From Oscillospiraceae bacterium (GTDB taxonomy: Bacteria > Bacillota > Clostridia > Oscillospirales > Acutalibacteraceae), in the NCBI GenBank assembly GCA_003514385.1, contig DOQR01000008.1:101146-165145 (forward strand): DNA of 64,000 bases, read 5' to 3'. Below the pieces are notes generated by a model. The model saw nothing but the letters and a program-made list of their open reading frames with translations, had not been told where the DNA came from and did not search any database. The first letter of the stretch is position 1; each line of letters starts with the position of its first letter. The translations under genes and the position numbers were made by a program. This document shows, in pieces, positions 1 to 8,692 of this stretch.

Positions 1-61
1 GCCTTCCTTTTAGTCTGCGGCGCTTTTTGCCGCGCAAGTATTTGGACAAAGGAAAAGAACT
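1..61. other. Leader of the ABC operon at the window edge
   Basis: No gene end can be assigned with confidence because the window starts here. A short hairpin is visible (GCGGC at 17-21 pairing with GCCGC at 29-33, T-rich loop). An AAAGGAAAAG ribosome-binding stretch lies just before the ATG at 62. A substrate-binding protein gene of the same transporter would be expected upstream, outside the window. Confidence 0.4.
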
Positions 62-784
62 ATGAACGATTTTATAGCAAGCTTACCGAAGAAAATCGAT
101 AAGTTTATCGAGATACTCATAGACTACAACGGCTATGTAAAAGTCCTGCAGGGCTTGCAGAATACGCTCAAGATAGCCGTTCTCGGTCTTATAATCGGTA
201 TTGTCATCGGTACGCTGATAGCGACCGTGCGCGTTATACCGAAATACAAAGTCCTCCCGAGAATACTCAACGCCATCTGCGCATTCTATGTCGCGCTCTT
301 CAGAGGAACCCCCATGGTTGTGCAGCTGCTTATATTCTACTATGTCGTGCTGCCGATAATGGGCGTCAACCTCCCGTCGGTCAGCGTGGCAATAGCGGTT
401 TTCGGCCTTAATAGCGGCGCGTATATATCGGAGATAATGCGAAGCGGTATCCAGAGCGTTGACGACGGTCAGATGGAGGGTGGCAGAAGCGTGGGATTGA
501 GCTTCTCGACCACGATGATGCGCATAGTCATCCCGCAGGCGATAAAGAACATTCTCCCGACTCTCGGCAACGAGTTCATCGCTCTTATCAAGGAGACATC
601 GGTCGTCTCGTTCGTCGGCGCGCTCGACCTCTATGTCGCGTTCAGCTACATCGGCTCGAACAGCTATGAGTTCATGGTGCCCTATATCGCCATGGCGCTC
701 ATCTATATCGTCATAGTCTGCCTGATAACCCTGCTTGTAAAAATCATGGAAAGGAGCCTGAAGAAGAGTGATAGACGTAATTGA
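62..784 (+). CDS. Amino-acid ABC transporter permease (polar amino-acid type)
   Basis: Inner-membrane permease of a polar amino-acid uptake system (HisMQ/GlnP family). The 240-residue length is normal. An N-terminal segment precedes about five membrane spans. The cytoplasmic EAA-type coupling loop is visible around residues 135-165, with the run GGRSVGLSF and then [12 protein letters not shown], and this contacts the ATPase. A good ribosome-binding site precedes the ATG. The stop overlaps the start of the ATPase gene by 17 nt, so the two are translationally coupled. The specific amino acid cannot be read from the permease, and the binding protein is not in the window. Confidence 0.93.
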   Translation: MNDFIASLPKKIDKFIEILIDYNGYVKVLQGLQNTLKIAVLGLIIGIVIGTLIATVRVIPKYKVLPRILNAICAFYVALFRGTPMVVQLLIFYYVVLPIMGVNLPSVSVAIAVFGLNSGAYISEIMRSGIQSVDDGQMEGGRSVGLSFSTTMMRIVIPQAIKNILPTLGNEFIALIKETSVVSFVGALDLYVAFSYIGSNSYEFMVPYIAMALIYIVIVCLITLLVKIMERSLKKSDRRN

Positions 785-1559
785 CCTGAAAAAGAACTTC
801 GGGGACAATGAAGTCCTCAAGGGCATCAACATGACTATCAACAAGGGCGACATCGTTGTTGTCATCGGCCCGTCCGGCTCCGGAAAGAGCACATTCCTGC
901 GCTGCCTCAACTGCATGGAGGATCCGACCTCCGGCAAGATTATATTCGAGGGCGTGGATATCGCCGACCCCAAGGTCGATATAAATATCCATCGCAGAAA
1001 GATGGGAATGGTGTTCCAGCATTTCAATCTTTTCAACAACAAAACCGTTATCGAGAACATAATGCTCTCACCCGTGCTCTGCGCCAAGAAGGACAGACGC
1101 AAGGCTGTGATGCACAATATGTTCCACAAGGATAAGCTGCCTGTGCGCCCCGTCAAGGAGATAAAGAAAGATGCGGAGGAGAACGCACACAAGCTGCTTG
1201 AGCGCATAGGGCTCGAGGACAAAGCCGATGTCTATCCCTCGACCCTCTCCGGCGGCCAGAAGCAGCGAGTCGCAATAGTCCGCTCGCTCGCGATGAACCC
1301 CGAGGTTATCCTCTTCGACGAGCCGACGAGCGCCCTCGACCCCGAGATGGTCGGTGAGGTTCTCGACCTGATGAAGCAGCTCGCCCGTGAGGGTATGACG
1401 ATGGTTGTCGTCACCCACGAGATGGGCTTCGCCCGCGAAGTCGGCACGAAGCTCGTGTTCATGGACGAGGGCAAAATAGTTGAGGAGAACACGCCCGAAA
1501 AGTTCTTCGCCGATCCGCAGAGTCCCCGCGCCAAGGATTTCCTTTCAAAAGTACTTTAA
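768..1559 (+). CDS. Amino-acid ABC transporter ATP-binding protein (GlnQ-like)
   Basis: Energy-coupling ATPase partner of the preceding permease. Walker A (GPSGSGKS, about residue 34), Q-loop (VFQHFNLF), signature LSGGQKQR, Walker B (VILFDEP) and the switch histidine in VVVTHEMGF are all present. The start is GTG inside the permease gene, giving [11 protein letters not shown], the usual N-terminus of this family. At 263 residues it is about 20 longer than typical. The extra length lies between the Q-loop and the signature and is rich in Lys, Arg and His (around residues 102-127). Two intrinsic terminators follow. Confidence 0.95.
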   Translation: MIDVIDLKKNFGDNEVLKGINMTINKGDIVVVIGPSGSGKSTFLRCLNCMEDPTSGKIIFEGVDIADPKVDINIHRRKMGMVFQHFNLFNNKTVIENIMLSPVLCAKKDRRKAVMHNMFHKDKLPVRPVKEIKKDAEENAHKLLERIGLEDKADVYPSTLSGGQKQRVAIVRSLAMNPEVILFDEPTSALDPEMVGEVLDLMKQLAREGMTMVVVTHEMGFAREVGTKLVFMDEGKIVEENTPEKFFADPQSPRAKDFLSKVL

Positions 1560-1568
1560 TAATAACAA

Positions 1569-1632
1569 AGCCCGCCGATTCAGGCGGGCTAAAAATTTAT
1601 CCCGGCTCCTTTCGGAACCGGGACTTTTGCTT
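1569..1632 (+). terminator. Double intrinsic terminator after the ABC operon
   Basis: Two hairpins in series: AGCCCGCC (1569-1576) with GGCGGGCT (1583-1590), then TCCCGG...CCGGGA (1600-1624) followed by a T-rich tail. The ArsB/NhaD gene converges from the other strand, so the pair may serve both directions. Confidence 0.85.
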
Positions 1633-1644
1633 TTATTTTATTTT

Positions 1645-3027
1645 TTACGGCTTCCAGATGAACCAGATGAGAAGATATCCGGTTATGACCGCCGCGAGGG
1701 TGAAGGGTACGCCGTATTTCATGAATGTCGTCGCCTTTACCTCGTGACCCTCCTTGCGGAGAATGCCGATGCCCGCGATGTTCGCGGATGCTCCGATCGG
1801 CGTCAGGTTGCCGCCGAGGGTCGCGCCGCAGAGCAGACCGTAGTACATGATCTTCGGGTCGATGCCGAGGTTGACGGCGATGACCGGGATAACGGTGAGC
1901 ATGGTAGCGGTATAGGGAATATTGTCGATGAATGCCGAGAGAATGACGGACATCCAGACGATGACAGTATAGACGATGAACACGCTACCGGAGCTTCCGC
2001 CGACTTTCGATATGGCGTTGCCGATGATATCAATAACACCCGCGTTCTTTATGCCGCCGATGACGACGAAAAGACCGGTCAGAAGAATGATGGTGTAGTA
2101 GTCGATCTCTTTGAATGCGTTTTTGACTATCTCGGTGTTCTTGCGGAACAGCTCGCGGATTATGCCGACAAAGAAGAAGAACATGCAGATAAGACCGTTG
2201 GTTATCTCGGGCTTGTAGAACTGACCCTCGGCCGCGTTGCTCTTGTAGGGAATGAACGAAACGGCGATGAGGCAGACAACAGTCGCAATAAGCAGGAAGG
2301 TCGGGAACTTGTCCTCAACCTTTGTGCGGTCGTTGATATGGATCTTGTCGTTCTCCTTGCGGAACATGAAGAGGATTATCAGCGCGCTGACAATTGCACC
2401 CGCCTCAACGACCCAGAACATGCCGGGCTTGCCCTCGTCAACGAAGAAGTCGGAGAAATCAAGGTTTGCCGCCTTGGCGAGCAGAATTGAAGTCGTGTCG
2501 CCGACGAGAGTCGCCGCACCCTGGAGGTTCGACGAAACGGCGATGCAGATAATGCTCGGGACAGGGGAGATGTTGAGCTTCTTGCACAGTGCAAGTGCGA
2601 CGGGCGCTATCATAAGAACGGTAGCGACATTGTCGACAAACGCGGAGACGATGCCCGCGAAAAGGCTCATGCAGACGACAGCCCACTTGACATTGGGCAT
2701 CTTCGATATAAGAACATCACTCATCAGCTGCGGCATCTTGGACTCGATAAAGAGATAGACCGTGCCCATGGTGCCGGCGATCATCATGATGACGTTCCAG
2801 TCGATTTCGCCGACAGCCGCCTTGAAAGTATAGTTGAAAGAGTTCCCCGAACCGAGGGAGAAAAAGTCCGCGCCGAAAAGATCGGGCTTGAATGCGGCAA
2901 TAGTGCCGAGGATAACGAAGATAACTGCCGATGCAACAGCGACATAGGGGCGGATCTTCTGAAACGCCATCATAAGAATATACGTCGCCGCGAAGAGCAC
3001 CAGTGCGGTTATAGTGATACTGCTCAT
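1645..3027 (-). CDS. ArsB/NhaD (SLC13-like) family ion transporter
   Basis: Polytopic membrane carrier of the ion-transporter superfamily that includes ArsB, NhaD and SLC13 members. The 460 residues hold about 11-12 membrane segments arranged as two halves. Each half carries a conserved polar hairpin: IVSAFVDNVATVLMIAP in the first and ILSAFIDNIPYTATML in the second, with the family's D-N pair. The glycine-rich run GATLGGNLTPIGASANI is typical near the second half. The substrate (Na+/H+, arsenite or dicarboxylate) cannot be decided. No arsenic-resistance or dicarboxylate genes are adjacent. It is a single gene with its own 5' region. Confidence 0.85.
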   Translation of the reverse strand: MSSITITALVLFAATYILMMAFQKIRPYVAVASAVIFVILGTIAAFKPDLFGADFFSLGSGNSFNYTFKAAVGEIDWNVIMMIAGTMGTVYLFIESKMPQLMSDVLISKMPNVKWAVVCMSLFAGIVSAFVDNVATVLMIAPVALALCKKLNISPVPSIICIAVSSNLQGAATLVGDTTSILLAKAANLDFSDFFVDEGKPGMFWVVEAGAIVSALIILFMFRKENDKIHINDRTKVEDKFPTFLLIATVVCLIAVSFIPYKSNAAEGQFYKPEITNGLICMFFFFVGIIRELFRKNTEIVKNAFKEIDYYTIILLTGLFVVIGGIKNAGVIDIIGNAISKVGGSSGSVFIVYTVIVWMSVILSAFIDNIPYTATMLTVIPVIAVNLGIDPKIMYYGLLCGATLGGNLTPIGASANIAGIGILRKEGHEVKATTFMKYGVPFTLAAVITGYLLIWFIWKP

Positions 3028-3293
3028 GCTTCACACTCCAAAATATTTTTTTCGCAGCGAACGCTCAGCGACCGATTTTTCCCCAAAGAAAAACGCGCTC
3101 CCTACCGGAACGCGAAACCGCCACTTCATTTTAAGCATGGCAACACAAAAACCGCATTGCTTCAACCTCAAATAAATAATCCGCATATTTGACGGATTAT
3201 GACAGACTCCACCACTCATTATTCGGCTGCAAAGGACATTATATAAAATTTTTCCATAGCCGTCAAGGACTTTTTGACTATTTTTGCAACTGC

Positions 3294-4400
3294 CTATATC
3301 AGTTCGGATATAACCGCGTTTGAGACGAGAAAACCCTGCCTTGTCAGCGCGATGCGGCTATTGTCGCATACCGTCAGACCGGCTTTTGAAAACTCAATGC
3401 ATTTTTTGATCATATCCTCCGGCACGCCGTGCCCGAACCGCTCTTCTACTTCTGAAAACACAAGACCTTTGTTCAGCCGCAGACGGAGCATTAAGTACTC
3501 CTCAAAGCTCCCGCCTTCGCCGTCGTCCGTGGGCTCGCAGTCCGCGATAAAGCTCTCTATATTGCGCGGGAAAAAGAATCTCCTTCCGTCTATAAACGAG
3601 TGCGCCGCCGGACCTATGCCGAGATATTCGTCGCAGTCCCAGTACTTCAGATTGTGGCGGCTCTCGTATCCGGGCTCTGCAAAGTTCGATATCTCATACT
3701 GCATGAATCCGCGCTTTTCGAGCTCCTCGCACGCGGTCAGATACAGCTCGCAGGTCGCATCTTCGTCAGGCAGAGTCAGCTCGCCGCGTTTCTCATAAAA
3801 ACGCGTGCCCTCTTCTATTTTTAAAATATATGCGCTGACATGGCGCACTCCCGCGTCCGCGCAGAAAGCTATGCTGTCCTTGAGCGAATCAACCGTCTGA
3901 CCGGGGACGGCGAGCATGAGGTCGAGCGATATATTATCTATCCCCGCGTCCTGCGCGCGCTTTACGGCGAGCGAAATATCGTCCCTGCCGCTGAGCCTGC
4001 CAAGCGCGCGGCGTTCGTCGTCGTTTGCCGACTGCATACCCATGGATATCCTGTTGACTCCCGCTTCTCTGAGCAGAGCGAAATCAAGATTCTTTTTCGC
4101 CGCGTCAAACGGATTGATTTCAACAGTTGTCTCGCATTCTGAAGAAGAAAACTCCCTCGCCGCGCCGATGATTCTGCCGAGCCTCTCCGCTCCCAGCGCC
4201 GACGGGGTGCCGCCGCCAATATAAACGGTGTCCGCAGTTATGTTATATTTTGCCGCAAGAGCGGGAATGCGGTGGATAAGCGTGTCGGTGTAGACATTCG
4301 CCGCGCTTTCGTCGAGGCGCAGAGAATAAAAATCGCAGTAGGGGCACTTGCTGCGGCAGAACGGTATGTGAATATATAACCCCGCGTTTTTGCCTTTCAT
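3294..4400 (-). CDS. hemW: Radical SAM protein HemW (coproporphyrinogen III oxidase-like)
   Basis: Radical SAM enzyme of the HemW/HemN group. HemW proteins bind heme and a [4Fe-4S] cluster and act as heme chaperones rather than as the true oxidase. The cluster motif CxxxCxxC is at C15, C19 and C22 within YIHIPFCRSKCPYC, followed by the SAM-binding glycine run IGGGTPSAL. The 368-residue length fits HemW, which lacks the longer N-terminus of HemN. No other heme-biosynthesis gene is nearby. Many anaerobic Clostridia have this gene without a full heme pathway, so its role here is uncertain. Confidence 0.9.
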   Translation of the reverse strand: MKGKNAGLYIHIPFCRSKCPYCDFYSLRLDESAANVYTDTLIHRIPALAAKYNITADTVYIGGGTPSALGAERLGRIIGAAREFSSSECETTVEINPFDAAKKNLDFALLREAGVNRISMGMQSANDDERRALGRLSGRDDISLAVKRAQDAGIDNISLDLMLAVPGQTVDSLKDSIAFCADAGVRHVSAYILKIEEGTRFYEKRGELTLPDEDATCELYLTACEELEKRGFMQYEISNFAEPGYESRHNLKYWDCDEYLGIGPAAHSFIDGRRFFFPRNIESFIADCEPTDDGEGGSFEEYLMLRLRLNKGLVFSEVEERFGHGVPEDMIKKCIEFSKAGLTVCDNSRIALTRQGFLVSNAVISELI

Positions 4401-4526
4401 TTTTCCGCACCTCCCGCAAATTATCGCTTTATAATAATGTATAATAACACAAAGATGTTATTCAAACAATCTGTATACGGCATTTTTGCCGAATTTTGTG
4501 TGCAAAATCACAACTTTTTGTATGGT

Positions 4527-4560
4527 AATTGTTGCTTTTTGCCAGAAGCTGTGTTATAAT
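4527..4560 (+). promoter_or_regulatory. Promoter and possible operator of the first GPH symporter
   Basis: -35 TTGCTT (4532-4537), 17-bp spacer, -10 TATAAT (4555-4560). The -35 is embedded in AATTGTTGCTTTTTGC (4527-4542). That element recurs in related form in front of the second symporter and the propeller gene. Confidence 0.75.
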
Positions 4561-4595
4561 CAAAAAGCTTGATTTTTTAAATAGGAGGTCGTCTT

Positions 4596-6167
4596 TTGGC
4601 ACAGGAACAGACAGCCGCGGTCAATCCGCAGGCAGGATCCGGCGAAGATTCGTCAGGATACGTCTTTCAGAACAGACGCTATGTCGGTACGAAAGAGACT
4701 GTCGCTTACGTCGTCTATGATATGTCGCAGAGCTTCAATATCAACGCGTATTCGCAGAGATTCGTCACCAACATCCTTCAGGTCAGCCTGAAGCTGCAGC
4801 GAATAGCGAATGTTATCAACGGTATTTGGGACGTTATCAACGATGTGCTTTTCGGTGCGATAGTTGACAAGACGAGAACCCGCTGGGGCAAGTTCAAGCC
4901 CTATCTCGTTGCGCTCGGTATCCCCGGCACAATCGGTACGTGCATTTATTGGCTCATGCCCCTCATATTTGCGGGCAGAGGTCCGAACGATATCTGGAAA
5001 TTCATCGGATATCTTCTTCTCATGGTCGTGCGTGAAGGCGCGGGAACATTCCGCGATATCGCACAGAAGGGTATCCAGTCTACAATAACCCCGCACCCTG
5101 TTGACAGAACGAGAATTATCACTATTGCAAACTTTGCCTCCGGCTTCCTCGGAGAGAAGCTGCCCGAGCAGATAATGACCGTTCTCCTTGACCTTATCGG
5201 CAGAAATAAGGTCAAGCTTACTCTTCAAGGTACTTTTGTCGGCATGGGTATTTTCACTGCCGTTGTCGCAGGCGCAGGTGCTATGTGGTTCTTCTTTATC
5301 TGTAAAGAGCGAGTCATGCAGTCCGTCGAGCGTCCGAGCATCAAGGCGGGTATCAAGTCGATAATCAACAACAAGCCGATACTTCTTATGACGCTTTCCA
5401 AGATGCTCAGCGGCTTCTCGGTCGGCGGCAGCAAGTCGGATTATCTTATCGATGTTCTGAACTTTGCTTCGCTCAATATTATTACCGGTATCCCCGGCTC
5501 GATAATCAACCCCATCAGCTATGCTATAGTTCCGTGGTTCAGACGGCACTTCTCGAGCCGCTTCCTGTATATCATGGGTACATATGTCGGCGATATCCTG
5601 CTCGTGCCCGTGTTCCTCGTTGGCTGCATCGGCGGCAAGAAGCACGGACTTTATAAGAAGGTCGTTCCCATGGCGATCGCCCTCACTTTGTGGGAGACGC
5701 TGTTCATGATTTTCTACGGTGTGCGTAAGGTCATTCCGACCGAGATGTACAACGAGGCAATGGACTACTGCGAATGGAAGAACGGCTACCGCACAGAGGG
5801 CATGACGAGCGTCGCCCAGGGTCTTGCCCAGAAGCTTTCGAGCATCGTCAGTGGCTATATCGCGCTGTTCATCAAGCAGCTTATCGGCTACGACCTGACC
5901 GCCTACACAAGAGGCACCGCGCAGTCCGATAACACCAAGTTCGGTCTGTTCGCAATGTTCACCATCATCCCGTTCATCACAACCTCCCTCGGCATCATTC
6001 CGATGCTCTTCTATGATCTGAACGACAAGAAGAAGGAGAAGATGTACGAAGAGCTGCTTGAGAGAAGAGCCGCAATGTCCAAGGAGGCAACCTCCGGCGA
6101 CCTTGAAGCGCTCGAGAAACTCGCAAAGGCTCAGATGGAGATCGGCAACAGCAAGAGCGAGCTGTAA
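4596..6167 (+). CDS. GPH-family sugar:cation symporter (MFS type), copy 1
   Basis: Glycoside-pentoside-hexuronide:cation symporter, related to MelB and XylP, importing a sugar or glycoside with H+ or Na+. It has 523 residues and about 12 membrane spans. The hallmark loop between spans 2 and 3 is present (DVLFGAIVDKTRTRWGKFKP). The C-terminal tail is long, soluble and acidic (LEALEKLAKAQMEIG). The start is TTG at 4596, set 6 nt after a strong AGGAGGT (4583-4589). The gene has its own promoter and terminator. A close paralog follows directly. The substrate is unknown. Confidence 0.9.
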   Translation: MAQEQTAAVNPQAGSGEDSSGYVFQNRRYVGTKETVAYVVYDMSQSFNINAYSQRFVTNILQVSLKLQRIANVINGIWDVINDVLFGAIVDKTRTRWGKFKPYLVALGIPGTIGTCIYWLMPLIFAGRGPNDIWKFIGYLLLMVVREGAGTFRDIAQKGIQSTITPHPVDRTRIITIANFASGFLGEKLPEQIMTVLLDLIGRNKVKLTLQGTFVGMGIFTAVVAGAGAMWFFFICKERVMQSVERPSIKAGIKSIINNKPILLMTLSKMLSGFSVGGSKSDYLIDVLNFASLNIITGIPGSIINPISYAIVPWFRRHFSSRFLYIMGTYVGDILLVPVFLVGCIGGKKHGLYKKVVPMAIALTLWETLFMIFYGVRKVIPTEMYNEAMDYCEWKNGYRTEGMTSVAQGLAQKLSSIVSGYIALFIKQLIGYDLTAYTRGTAQSDNTKFGLFAMFTIIPFITTSLGIIPMLFYDLNDKKKEKMYEELLERRAAMSKEATSGDLEALEKLAKAQMEIGNSKSEL

Positions 6168-6189
6168 AGACTTCCTCATAACAAATAGA

Positions 6190-6225
6190 AAAAATCCTCC
6201 GTATGTAATGTACGGAGGATTTTTT
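6190..6225 (+). terminator. Intrinsic terminator between the two symporter genes
   Basis: AAATCCTCCGTA pairs with TACGGAGGATTT across a 7-nt loop, followed by a T run. The copies are therefore separate transcription units, consistent with the second promoter downstream. Confidence 0.9.
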
Positions 6226-6278
6226 ATGCCCGCTTTTTGTATACAGAAATATATAGTTCAAAATTTATACACATTGAA

Positions 6279-6329
6279 GCAACAATGTTTAATAAAACTG
6301 TTGCAATTGCATAAAAATTATGTTATGAT
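6279..6329 (+). promoter_or_regulatory. Promoter and possible operator of the second GPH symporter
   Basis: -35 TTGCAA (6301-6306), 17-bp spacer, -10 TATGAT (6324-6329). The -35 lies in AACTGTTGCAATTGC (6296-6310). An inverted GCAACA at 6279-6284 faces TGTTGC at 6299-6304. The layout matches the first symporter promoter. Confidence 0.7.
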
Positions 6330-6364
6330 TCAAAAGTAAAAAAATGCAGACAGGAGGTAATGCT

Positions 6365-7939
6365 TTGGCAGAAGAAGTAAAAACCGCTGCGGTCGGCAAT
6401 CAAGCCGGCGGTAATGCCGAAAATAGCGGATATGTTTATCAGAACAGACGCTATGTCGGAACCAAAGAGACGGTTGCATATGTCGTCTACGATATGTCGC
6501 AGAGTTTCAATATCAATACATATTCCGGACGCTTTGTCACCAACATTCTCCAGATAAGCCTGAGGTTCCAGCGTATTGCAAATGTCATCAACGGCATCTG
6601 GGATGTTATCAACGATGTTCTTTTCGGCGCAATAGTTGACAAGACGAGAACAAGATGGGGAAAATTCAAGCCTTATCTCGTCGCGCTCGGAATTCCCGGA
6701 ACGATAGGAACGTGCATTTATTGGCTGATGCCCATACTGTTTTCGGGCAGAGGACAGGAGGATATCTGGAAATTTATCGGATATCTCGTGCTGATGGTCG
6801 TGCGAGAAGGCGCAGGAACATTCAGAGCGATAGCCCAGAAGGGTATTCAGGCGACGATAACGCCGCACCCCGTTGACCGAACCCGACTGATAACGATTGC
6901 CGATTTTGTCTCCGGTGCGCTCGGTGAAAAATTGCCGGAACAGATAATGACGATTTTGCTCGACCTCATCGGCAGAAACAAAGTCAAGCTCACCCTTCGC
7001 GGAACATTCGTTACCATGGGTCTGTTTACCGCTATAGTAGCGGGCGCGGGCGCGCTGTGGTTCTTCCTTATCTGTAAGGAACGTGTCATGCAGTCCGTTG
7101 AGACGCCGAGCCTTAAAGCGAGTATCAAGTCGATAATCAACAACAAGCCGATTTTGCTTATGACGCTGTCGAGTATGCTCAGCGGATTTGCAGTCGGCGG
7201 AAGCAAGCAGGACTATTATATAGATGTTCTGAATTTCGCTTCCCTCGGTCTTATCACCGGTATCCCCGGCGCTATTATCAATCCGTTCAGCTATATGGCT
7301 GTACCGTGGTTCAGACGGCATTTCTCGAGCCGTTTCCTGTATATTATAGGAGACAAGATATCCGGAATACTGCTTGTCCCCGTGTTCTTGGTCGGCTGCA
7401 TCGGCGGCAAGAAGCACGGACTTTATAAGAATGTCTGGGTCATGGGTATCGCAATGACGCTCTGGGAGACCATATTCATGATCTTCTACGGCGTGCGCCG
7501 CATAATCCCAACCGAGATGTACAACGAGGCTATGGACTACTGCGAGTGGAAGAACGGTTACCGTACGGAGGGTATGACGAGCGTCGCTCAGGGTCTTGCC
7601 CAGAAGCTTTCGGGCATCGTCAGCAACTATATTTCCACATGGATAAAGCAGCTTATAGGCTACGACCTCACGCTCTATGTCAGAGGCACGGCACAGTCCG
7701 ACTCCACAAAGTTCGGTCTGTTCGCAATGTTCACCATCGTCCCGTTCCTCACCGGTATCGTCAGCATCGTCCCGATGCTCTTCTATGACCTGAACGGCAA
7801 GAAGAAGGAACAGATGTATGAGGAACTTCTCGAAAGAAGAGCGGCTCTTTCCAAGGAAGCCACAATGGGCGACCTTGAAGCCCTTGAAAAGCTTGCCAAG
7901 GCTCAGATGGAGATAGGCAGCAGGAAGCAGGAGCTTTAA
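6365..7939 (+). CDS. GPH-family sugar:cation symporter (MFS type), copy 2
   Basis: Paralog of the preceding gene, aligning along almost its whole length with only scattered substitutions. It has the same DVLFGAIVDKTRTRWGKF loop and the same acidic C-terminal tail. The start is taken as TTG at 6365, 6 nt after AGGAGGT (6352-6358), as in copy 1. The in-frame ATG at 6344 lies before that ribosome-binding site and would add seven residues not aligned with the paralog. The product is about 524 residues. Differences cluster in the N-terminus and a few periplasmic-side segments, so a shifted sugar preference is possible but unproven. Confidence 0.9.
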   Translation: MAEEVKTAAVGNQAGGNAENSGYVYQNRRYVGTKETVAYVVYDMSQSFNINTYSGRFVTNILQISLRFQRIANVINGIWDVINDVLFGAIVDKTRTRWGKFKPYLVALGIPGTIGTCIYWLMPILFSGRGQEDIWKFIGYLVLMVVREGAGTFRAIAQKGIQATITPHPVDRTRLITIADFVSGALGEKLPEQIMTILLDLIGRNKVKLTLRGTFVTMGLFTAIVAGAGALWFFLICKERVMQSVETPSLKASIKSIINNKPILLMTLSSMLSGFAVGGSKQDYYIDVLNFASLGLITGIPGAIINPFSYMAVPWFRRHFSSRFLYIIGDKISGILLVPVFLVGCIGGKKHGLYKNVWVMGIAMTLWETIFMIFYGVRRIIPTEMYNEAMDYCEWKNGYRTEGMTSVAQGLAQKLSGIVSNYISTWIKQLIGYDLTLYVRGTAQSDSTKFGLFAMFTIVPFLTGIVSIVPMLFYDLNGKKKEQMYEELLERRAALSKEATMGDLEALEKLAKAQMEIGSRKQEL

Positions 7940-7984
7940 TAAAATCAAAGAGCACTGCATACCAAACGACAATAAAACAGCATC

Positions 7985-8016
7985 AGTCCCGGCAGTAATG
8001 TCTGCCGGGACTTTTT
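7985..8016 (+). terminator. Intrinsic terminator after the symporter pair
   Basis: Perfect 10-bp stem GTCCCGGCAG (7986-7995) with CTGCCGGGAC (8002-8011), followed by TTTTT. Confidence 0.92.
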
Positions 8017-8631
8017 GCATATATAAAGCTGCATAATATGACAAAACAGGTTGGTGGATTGGAAATTTGTAATCTATTAGGTGCAACCTGTAGGGTGCGG
8101 CGACCTCGACGCACCGCTGCCGCGACAGCGGCACGAAATCCTCGCAAAAATCTTTTTTTACCTTCGCTATGTACTATAATTAAATGATATATACTCCCCG
8201 CGTTTCGGCATTTTCTTTTTATTTGAAAAAGAAAACGCCTGCAAAAGAAAAGCAAACTCAGGGCTCCGCCCCGAGACCCCGGCAACGCCACGCCGCAGTA
8301 CATAGCTCGCGGCTCTCAATTAGTTGCTCGGCACATTCGCACGCAAACGCGCCGGAGCTTGAACGAATGCGCGCTCGTGCGTCTTGCTTCGCAAGCCGTT
8401 CCCTCGCCTGTCTCAATTGGCTTATCAAACACTGCGGCGCGGCTATGGAAAACATGATTATAGAAGTCAACTGATCACTTTCTTTTACATTGCTACGGTT
8501 AGAGTGATAGACAAATCTCAATTTATAAAGCCGAAATATAGCATACCTCTATACACTTGCAGTAATATAAATAAAGCCGACCTACGAACACCTCACTAAC
8601 GGTGTACAGTGTTTTTTGCTGTCCGCCGAAG
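8017..8631. other. Gene-free spacer rich in inverted repeats
   Basis: No credible gene is seen. Open frames here lack ribosome-binding sites and have atypical composition. Visible structures are GGTGCG...CGCACC with CCGCTG...CAGCGG near 8093-8132, a long A/T stem TTTTCTTTTT (8211-8220) with AAAAAGAAAA (8226-8235) flanked by GGC and GCC, CTCAGGGC (8257-8264) with GCCCCGAG (8268-8275), and CTTGC...GCAAG near 8382-8395. The GC-rich part (8240-8440) resembles a decayed or repeated intergenic element. Confidence 0.5.
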
Positions 8632-8660
8632 TTGAAAAAGTCATATTTAAATAGTATAAT
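8632..8660 (+). promoter_or_regulatory. Promoter of the M16 peptidase gene
   Basis: -35 TTGAAA (8632-8637), 17-bp spacer, -10 TATAAT (8655-8660), about 33 nt before the start codon. Confidence 0.7.
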
Positions 8661-8692
8661 ATAATCTATCTTCAATTTACGAGGTCTTATCT

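Noticed and set aside
3031..3219. 62-codon - strand frame between the permease and hemW
   Set aside because: No ribosome-binding site, odd composition, and overlaps the likely promoter region of the permease gene.
4653..8134. Very long open frames on - opposite both GPH symporters (508 and 603 codons)
   Set aside because: They mirror each other because the symporters are paralogs. They lack ribosome-binding sites, contain no domain pattern and arise from codon bias on +.
8258..8521. 87-codon - strand frame in the gene-free stretch
   Set aside because: Low-complexity Ala/Arg/Cys composition over GC-rich hairpins, no start signal.
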